Source of the DNA: Proteles cristata cristata
Lineage: Eukaryota; Chordata; Mammalia; Carnivora; Hyaenidae
Direction of reading: 5' to 3'
NCBI GenBank assembly: GCA_017311185.1
Contig: JAESUZ010005543.1
Coordinates: forward strand, 1,668,997 to 1,732,996
DNA: 64,000 nt
Both the position numbers and the translations under genes were made by a program. Below are positions 60,438-64,000 of this stretch, piece by piece; positions within the stretch are counted from its first letter, which is position 1; each line of letters starts with the position of its first letter. A model generated the notes under the pieces. The model did not search any database, was not told the origin of the DNA, and saw only the letters and a list, made by a program, of their open reading frames with translations.

Positions 60438-60640
60438 TTTTTTAAATATTTTATTTATTTCTGAGAGAGAGACAGACAGACAATGTGAGCAGGGGAGAGT
60501 CAGAGAGAGAAGGACACACAGAATCTGAAGCAGGCTCCAGGCTCTGAGCTGTCAGCACAGAGTCTAAGGCGGGGCTCAAAACCACGAACTGTGAGATCAT
60601 GACCTGAGCCGAAGTTGGATGCTTAACCGACTGAGCCACT
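60438..60640 (-). mobile_element. Felid SINE, head slightly truncated
   Basis: T-rich end at 60438. The head ends at ctgagccact (60640), lacking the last dozen bases. A 22-bp target duplication with three mismatches flanks it (60416-60437, 60641-60662). Confidence 0.93.
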
Positions 60641-60700
60641 CTGTCAGTTTCCTGTTTCTAAAATACAAAACCAAATGTATGCCTATATGACTCATAATGC

Positions 60701-60703
<3 letters not shown>

Positions 60704-60780
<77 letters not shown>
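60704..60780. repeat. (CT)n(CA)n compound microsatellite
   Basis: About 22 CT units (60704-60747) followed without a break by about 17 CA units (60747-60780). It starts 64 bases from the neighbouring SINE head, so it is not the SINE's own CT region. Confidence 0.95.
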
Positions 60781-60783
<3 letters not shown>

Positions 60784-61190
60784 AAAACCCAAACAAACAT
60801 ATTGCTTAGGATGGCATTCACAGTTGCCCACAGCCTAATTTAACTTTGTCATGCCTTTCATTTCTGTGATACAAGTAACCCTGAAGGCAACCTGCCTTTC
60901 TCTTAAGTCTCAAGTACATGTATCCAGCACTGCTCTGTGTGTTTGTGCACCCCCTAGTATCACACCTTTCCCCATTTCCTCAGTGAAGTTCTTCTAACTT
61001 GTTATTCATTAAATATACAGGTTAATTACTCTCTTCTCTAGGAAGCATTTCCTTGTTACTTTTCAGGAATAATAAATTGTTTCTTCTCAATTCTTTCATT
61101 GCATTTTGTATAAACAAACCATATTATGTTAAGTTATATCATTTTTTATGTTATTAGTCACCCTCTCCTGCTAGAACTTAAGATTTTTAG
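60781..61190. other. No identified feature
   Basis: No gene or recognised repeat. Confidence 0.5.
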
Positions 61191-61255
61191 GGGCACCTGA
61201 GTGGCTCAGTTGGTTACCCATCTGACTCTTGATGTTGAATCATGTCATGTTTATT
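61191..61255 (+). mobile_element. Felid SINE head fragment
   Basis: ggggcacctgagtggctcagt and 'tctgactcttgatgttgaatcatgtcatg' are a SINE head without body or tail. A later deletion or an aborted element. Confidence 0.8.
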
Positions 61256-62322
61256 CATGATTGTACCCTCAGAATCTGCCACAACATGTAGATTCATATG
61301 ATGTTGAATGAAAGAGTGAATGGTGCCAAGAACTGATGAATCACCAAGTCCCAGAAGGTGTAACAATATATACAATATTCTAGGAAGATAAATATTGGAC
61401 ATACAAATATTAAAAGTGAATAGTCTTTGAATGCAACTTGAGGAATAGGGGGAATTAATGATATTGGAAGAAGTACCTCAATATCCTTATTTTTATTCAA
61501 CTGTGTGTCTGTTTTCAGTTAAAGTGGTATTAAGAAGCAGTTCACTCTTTTAAATGGAATTGACTCTAAGCCTTCTCTAGCAAAAGAGTAGGGAATACTG
61601 TGACAAAGGAGTGAGACATAGCTGAGGGCAGAACACTTAGATCTGTGGCCTGACTCTGCCATTTCTTGTTAAAAGCAGAGGAGGCTGCCAATGTTTTTAT
61701 AGTTTATAGGGGAAAGTGGAAAGCTTTAAGAGTAGAATAGAAAATTGTCATAAAATAACATCATTTTTCAAGTGCAAAGACAAGACTAAAGATTTTCTAC
61801 AATTTTTCCTGAGAGCTGCAATCCCAAAGTAGACTGCTGAGCATTATGACATTACAGAGTAGAATATTAAAAAAGAGCAGAAGATTACAAAAAGAAAAAT
61901 CACAAAGAGATCAAGAAATGAAAACTCCTTTAGCCGTGTTAATACTTATTACTACTTCCTTCATTGGGAAGTACCAGAATTTTCTAATAAAACAATCTAG
62001 TACAGTACACCTTGGTGAATTCACGAGTCTCTACAAAGGTGGTATTTTATTATTTTTTTGCATGTGTGTGAATTAGCATGTCTTCACAATTTGGTGCCAT
62101 TTTGCTGAATTTGTATGCTCTAAAATTCTTGTTTCTCCCTCTTGGTGAATCAGCACACCTGAATTCTGTCAATTCCGGTTAAATCCTCGAACTATGATGT
62201 ATAAAAACACATACCTGATTATTGGTGAGACAAAGCTTAATTTTTTGTCCTCTCAGAAATAAAAAATTCAGGTTCTGTTCTTCACTGAGAGAGAAAGTTC
62301 TCTTAAGAAAACAGATTTTCTT
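61256..62322. other. No identified feature
   Basis: No gene. The K/R/Q-rich start of the plus open frame at 61846-62076 (76 codons) comes from purine-rich DNA. Confidence 0.45.
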
Positions 62323-62541
62323 GGGGCGCCTGGGTGGCTCAGTCGGTTCAGCGTCCAACTTCAGCTCAGGTCATGATCTCGCGGTTTGTGGGTTCGAGCC
62401 CCGCGTCGGGCTCTGTGCTGACATCTAGCTCAGAGCCTGGAGCCTGCTTCGGATTCTGTGTCTCCCTCTCTCTCTGACCCTCCCCTGCTCATGCTGTCTC
62501 TCTCTCTCTCTCAAAAATAAATAAAATTAAAAAAATAAAAT
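62323..62541 (+). mobile_element. Felid SINE, full length, among the youngest here
   Basis: Near-consensus head ggggcgcctgggtggctcag. Intact box A region (gtggctcagtcggtt, 62334-62348) and box B (ggttcgagcc, 62391-62400), CpG sites kept. Exact 15-bp target duplication aaaacagattttctt (62308-62322, 62542-62556). Confidence 0.96.
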
Positions 62542-62556
62542 AAAACAGATTTTCTT

Positions 62557-63175
62557 AAGGCCGGCACCGTCTTGGTTCTGGGGACGAGTATAACGAGGTT
62601 TTACGTCCGCAGGCTGCCTCCCCCTCTCTGAGACTCCTTGTAGTTCAGTGTGAAGTGGAAACATTTGCAAAGGTGTTCTAGGGCCTTCTGGAATATAAAG
62701 GACTCGTATTATGTGAGATTGGGGAAATCTGTTCAAGCAAACCTGAATGATCTGTCCTAAATTCCACTGATGGGAAAGGATTTAAGAGCCTAGTGTTTGT
62801 GCAGGAGTGACGAAAGTCCAATTATGATTGGTTGGAATAGTTGTAGTGGTTAAAATCAGAACCTGTTCATGTATTTATAATGAAAACTAGGATTTGTAAA
62901 GAAATAAACTTCTCTGTATAACATTTTCCTACAGAAAAGCTAGAAAATCGTATATCAGAAGTTGGCCTTGGTGCATAGGGAAAGGGAAATAAAGTATATA
63001 TGACAATATTTAGTGGCATTACATTCTGGGAGCTCCAGCATTCGTCACCTGTTCCCATGGCTCCCAGGGGATCATCTCCACTCTGGGCCATGTGTGGAGG
63101 AGCCTAGGCAAGCAATGTTTGCATTGTTTTTTATTGCATTGTTGATTGCAATGTGCTAATGAATATATATCAATG
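62557..63175. other. Unidentified, short CpG-bearing stretch at its start
   Basis: 62561-62612 holds at least six CpG dinucleotides in about 50 bases, unusual for this window. No gene, promoter element or repeat is recognised around it. Confidence 0.4.
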
Positions 63176-63783
63176 CAGTGATTCTTAAACTTTTGGGTTT
63201 CTGGACCCCATTATACTTATTATGGACCTCAGAGAGGTTTTGTATCATATGGGTTGTATCTATCAATATTTACTGTATTAGAAATTAAATGGGAAAATTT
63301 CATGTATTTATTAAAAATAAATGCTAAGCCCATTATTTTTTTAAAAAAATTTAAATGTTTATTTATTTTTGAGAGAGAGAGACAGACAAACAGAGCATGA
63401 GCATGGGAGGGGCAGGGAGAGGGAGACACAGAATATGAAGCAAGCTCCAGGCTCTGAGCTGTCAGCACAGAGGCTGATGCAGGGCTTGAATTCACGAACT
63501 GTGAGCTTATGACCTAAGTGGAAGTCATACGCTTAACTGACTGAGCCACCAGGTGCCCCAAAGCCCATTAAATATTAACATAAATAGAATTTTTTATAAA
63601 AACAACTGTTGCATAAAAGACATTGTTTTACATTTTTGCAAATCTCTTCTATATTTGACCACCTAGAAGACAGAGGAATTATCATACTCTTTACATTCAG
63701 TCTGTTGTGATGTATTGTTTTGGTTGTAGTATCTGAAGAGTCTTGCCTCATGTAGATATGTAGTTGCAAAAAGGAGGACAGTA
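63176..63783 (+). mobile_element. hAT-Charlie-type DNA transposon, split by a SINE and cut by another
   Basis: Starts cagtgattcttaaactttt, a hAT-type end. It runs 'ctggaccccattatacttattatggacctcagagaggttttgtatcatatgggttgtatctatc', then after the SINE 'gacattgttttacatttttgcaaatctctt' and 'cattcagtctgttgtgatgta'. This is the order of a well-known non-autonomous hAT-Charlie family. The right end lies beyond the next SINE or is lost. Confidence 0.75.
63336..63560 (-). mobile_element. Felid SINE inside the hAT element
   Basis: T-rich end at 63336, head ending ccaccaggtgcccc. Exact target duplication aagcccatta (63326-63335, 63561-63570). Confidence 0.94.
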
Positions 63784-64000
63784 TTTTATTTTATTTTAAT
63801 ATTTTTATTTATTTCTAGGAGAGAGAGAGAGAGACAGCGTGAGCAGGGGAGGGTCAGAGAGAGAGGGAGTCACAGACTGAAACAGGCTCCAGGCTCTGAG
63901 CTGGCAGTCAGCACAGAGCCCGACGCGGGGCTCGAACCCACGAACCGCGAGATCATGACCTAAGCGAAAGTCGGACGCTTAACCAACTAAGCCACCCAGG
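63784..64000 (-). mobile_element. Felid SINE, cut by the window end
   Basis: T-rich end (ttttattttattttaatatt), GA-rich part, CpG-rich near-consensus tRNA-like region (cgcggggctcgaacccacga). The last bases of the head lie beyond 64000. Looks young. Confidence 0.94.

Noticed and set aside
62334..62400. tRNA-like box A and box B, possible tRNA gene
   Set aside because: These are the pol III promoter parts of a SINE head; the same arrangement occurs in all full-length copies and no cloverleaf-forming tRNA is present.
1..64000. CRISPR array, operon, phage or bacterial origin
   Set aside because: No regularly spaced direct repeats with unique spacers and no ribosome-binding or operon structure; SINE, MIR, L1 and L2 content shows a mammalian nuclear genome.

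Overview
The window looks like nuclear DNA of a cat-family carnivore (Felidae or a close feliform). The main evidence is 26 copies or fragments of one tRNA-derived SINE. Its head reads ggcgcctgggtggctcagt, its box-B region reads ggttcgagcccc, a CT-rich stretch follows, and an AATAAATAAA A-rich tail ends it. This is the felid form of the carnivore CAN-SINE; dog, bear and seal versions differ in the head and middle. Old mammal-wide repeats (MIR, L2, MaLR LTRs, ERVL, Tigger, hAT) and carnivore-type L1 3' ends support a placental mammal. All family names come from recall of consensus sequences, because no database search was possible.

I find no host protein-coding gene, exon, tRNA, rRNA, snRNA or CRISPR array that I can support. 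All open reading frames are short. They fall in repeats (the longest, 214 codons, lies over an L1 ORF2 remnant on the minus strand), in low-complexity tracts, or in unique DNA without codon structure. The window is intergenic or deep intronic.

Layout. 1-730: L1 ORF2 3' part (+) split by a SINE. 2.7-5.0 kb: an antisense ERVL pol remnant, next to a small L1 tail and followed by a MaLR LTR at 5.7-6.2 kb. 6.2-13.3 kb: mostly old DNA with L2, L1, MIR and four SINEs. 13.3-14.9 kb: two MaLR LTRs in opposite orientation around a three-SINE cluster. 16.2-18.3 kb: SINE, hAT-like element, MaLR LTR, MIR, then a CpG-bearing ERV LTR standing alone. 20.5-25.2 kb: an L1 3' end, then a second, longer antisense ERVL remnant split by a SINE and an L1. 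26.3-27.35 kb: an L1 inserted within an L1 in inverted orientation. 31.5-35.8 kb: an old L1 with 5' UTR-like DNA joined directly to the 3' part of ORF2, carrying two SINEs. 36-53 kb: many SINEs, an 83-bp tandem duplication, a long L2 copy (44.2-45.5 kb), pyrimidine-rich tetranucleotide arrays, an old LTR-like repeat and a Tigger element. 53-57 kb: AT-rich, mostly unidentified. 56.9-58.3 kb: an old L1-like repeat with a degenerate ~57-bp minisatellite. 58-64 kb: SINEs, a (CT)n(CA)n microsatellite and a hAT-Charlie-like transposon carrying a SINE and cut by the window end in a second.

The elements do not form a pathway. What can be read is a layered insertion history. ERVL, L2, MIR, MaLR and DNA transposons are oldest, L1s come next, and felid SINEs are youngest, several with near-perfect target-site duplications. 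I found no convincing previously undescribed biological system. The observations worth checking are structural: a recent tandem duplication, a SINE with an internal duplication, an internally deleted L1, nested L1s, a minisatellite inside a retroelement, a perfect palindrome, a mirror repeat and a solo LTR.
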